Positions 63,758 through 64,000 of a stretch of 64,000 nucleotides of DNA are shown here, one piece after another. The notes beneath the pieces are model-generated. The model was not told the DNA's origin. It searched no databases and saw nothing but the letters and a program-made list of their open reading frames with translations. Within the stretch, counting starts at the first letter, position 1, and every line of letters begins with the position of its first letter. The stretch comes from an uncultured Lachnospiraceae bacterium (GTDB lineage: Bacteria > Bacillota > Clostridia > Lachnospirales > Lachnospiraceae), in assembly GCA_900546325.1 (NCBI GenBank), contig URCR01000001.1, forward strand, positions 1 to 64,000. The letters run 5' to 3'. The position numbers were made by a program, and so were the translations under genes.

Positions 63758-64000
63758 CGTTTCCTCCTTTCCTGCCCTCATCTTTGCAGATTTTCTCTGT
63801 TTCGTCTATCAAAAGTCACAGACATCACCCTGTTTTTGCCTGTCAAAATTCTTTTACACCTCTTTTTTCCCTCTATTTTAGCATAATCTTCATTCATATG
63901 TACTTATTTCTACTCATCAAACTTTCCATGAAACAAAAAGTGTCTGTTTGACCACCTTTTCCAGTCTCAAACAGACACTCTCTGATTTTCTTATCACCTT
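63758..64000 (-). terminator. Terminator of a gene beyond the window
   Basis: A 13-base perfect stem (63939-63951 with 63967-63979) is followed on the minus strand by five T. It ends a transcript entering from beyond 64000. The rest of the gap has a TAAAAT-like -10 and no gene. Confidence 0.78.

Overview
The window is chromosomal DNA of a spore-forming, anaerobic Clostridia, most likely a gut member of Lachnospiraceae. Reasons: moderate GC, strong AGGAGG ribosome sites, a small acid-soluble spore protein gene, MurT/GatD, AddAB, a 2Fe-2S NuoE/HndA-like protein, class B PyrD with PyrK, and typical family protein sequences. Most genes lie on the minus strand. Only murT-gatD, one tiny secreted-peptide gene and one decayed fragment lie on the plus strand. 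No tRNA, CRISPR array, prophage or intact insertion sequence was seen.

Layout. 1-540: 5' end of a minus-strand 16S rRNA gene with three tandem strong promoters. 0.7-5.6 kb: GntR regulator, clpC, a small conserved protein and radA. 5.7-7.8 kb: murT-gatD (lipid II amidation), closed by a nested inverted repeat. 8-13 kb: lipoprotein, YfcE-type phosphoesterase, lrgAB, 2H phosphoesterase, PLP aminotransferase, NuoE-like protein. 12.9-18.6 kb: tocopherol-cyclase-like protein (probably frameshifted), FAD/Rieske oxidoreductase, NudC, two GNATs, split ThrE-type exporter. 18.9-22.6 kb: purE-purM-purN-purD with an unusual leader. 22.7-26.6 kb: M29 aminopeptidase, small membrane proteins, VanZ, pyrE. 26.7 kb: a candidate free-standing small RNA.

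26.9-32.4 kb: a tandem ABC exporter pair, a 49-codon secreted peptide gene, and convergent with it a 610-residue protein with two HTH domains and a helical-repeat body. This looks like an RRNPP-type peptide-signalling cassette and is the best candidate for an undescribed system here. 32.4-36.4 kb: pyrC-pyrF-pyrK-pyrD. 36.6-41.8 kb: CtpB-like protease, M23 hydrolase, ftsX, ftsE and a CdaR/PucR-type regulator, a division and cell-wall hydrolase module. 42-44.5 kb: spore SASP and a PadR-DUF1700-DUF4097-PspC envelope module.

44.8-53.3 kb: DUF1294, addA, addB and an unknown membrane protein. 53.4-55.4 kb: a GntR-controlled ABC transporter with a clear promoter and palindromic operator. 55.6-62 kb: unknown membrane protein and a complete oppABCDF peptide importer. 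62-64 kb: long AT-rich noncoding DNA holding a plus-strand remnant of a second OppD/DppD gene, then an XRE regulator with a small membrane protein. The Opp importer would be the natural uptake route for the proposed signal peptide, though nothing in the sequence links the two loci directly.
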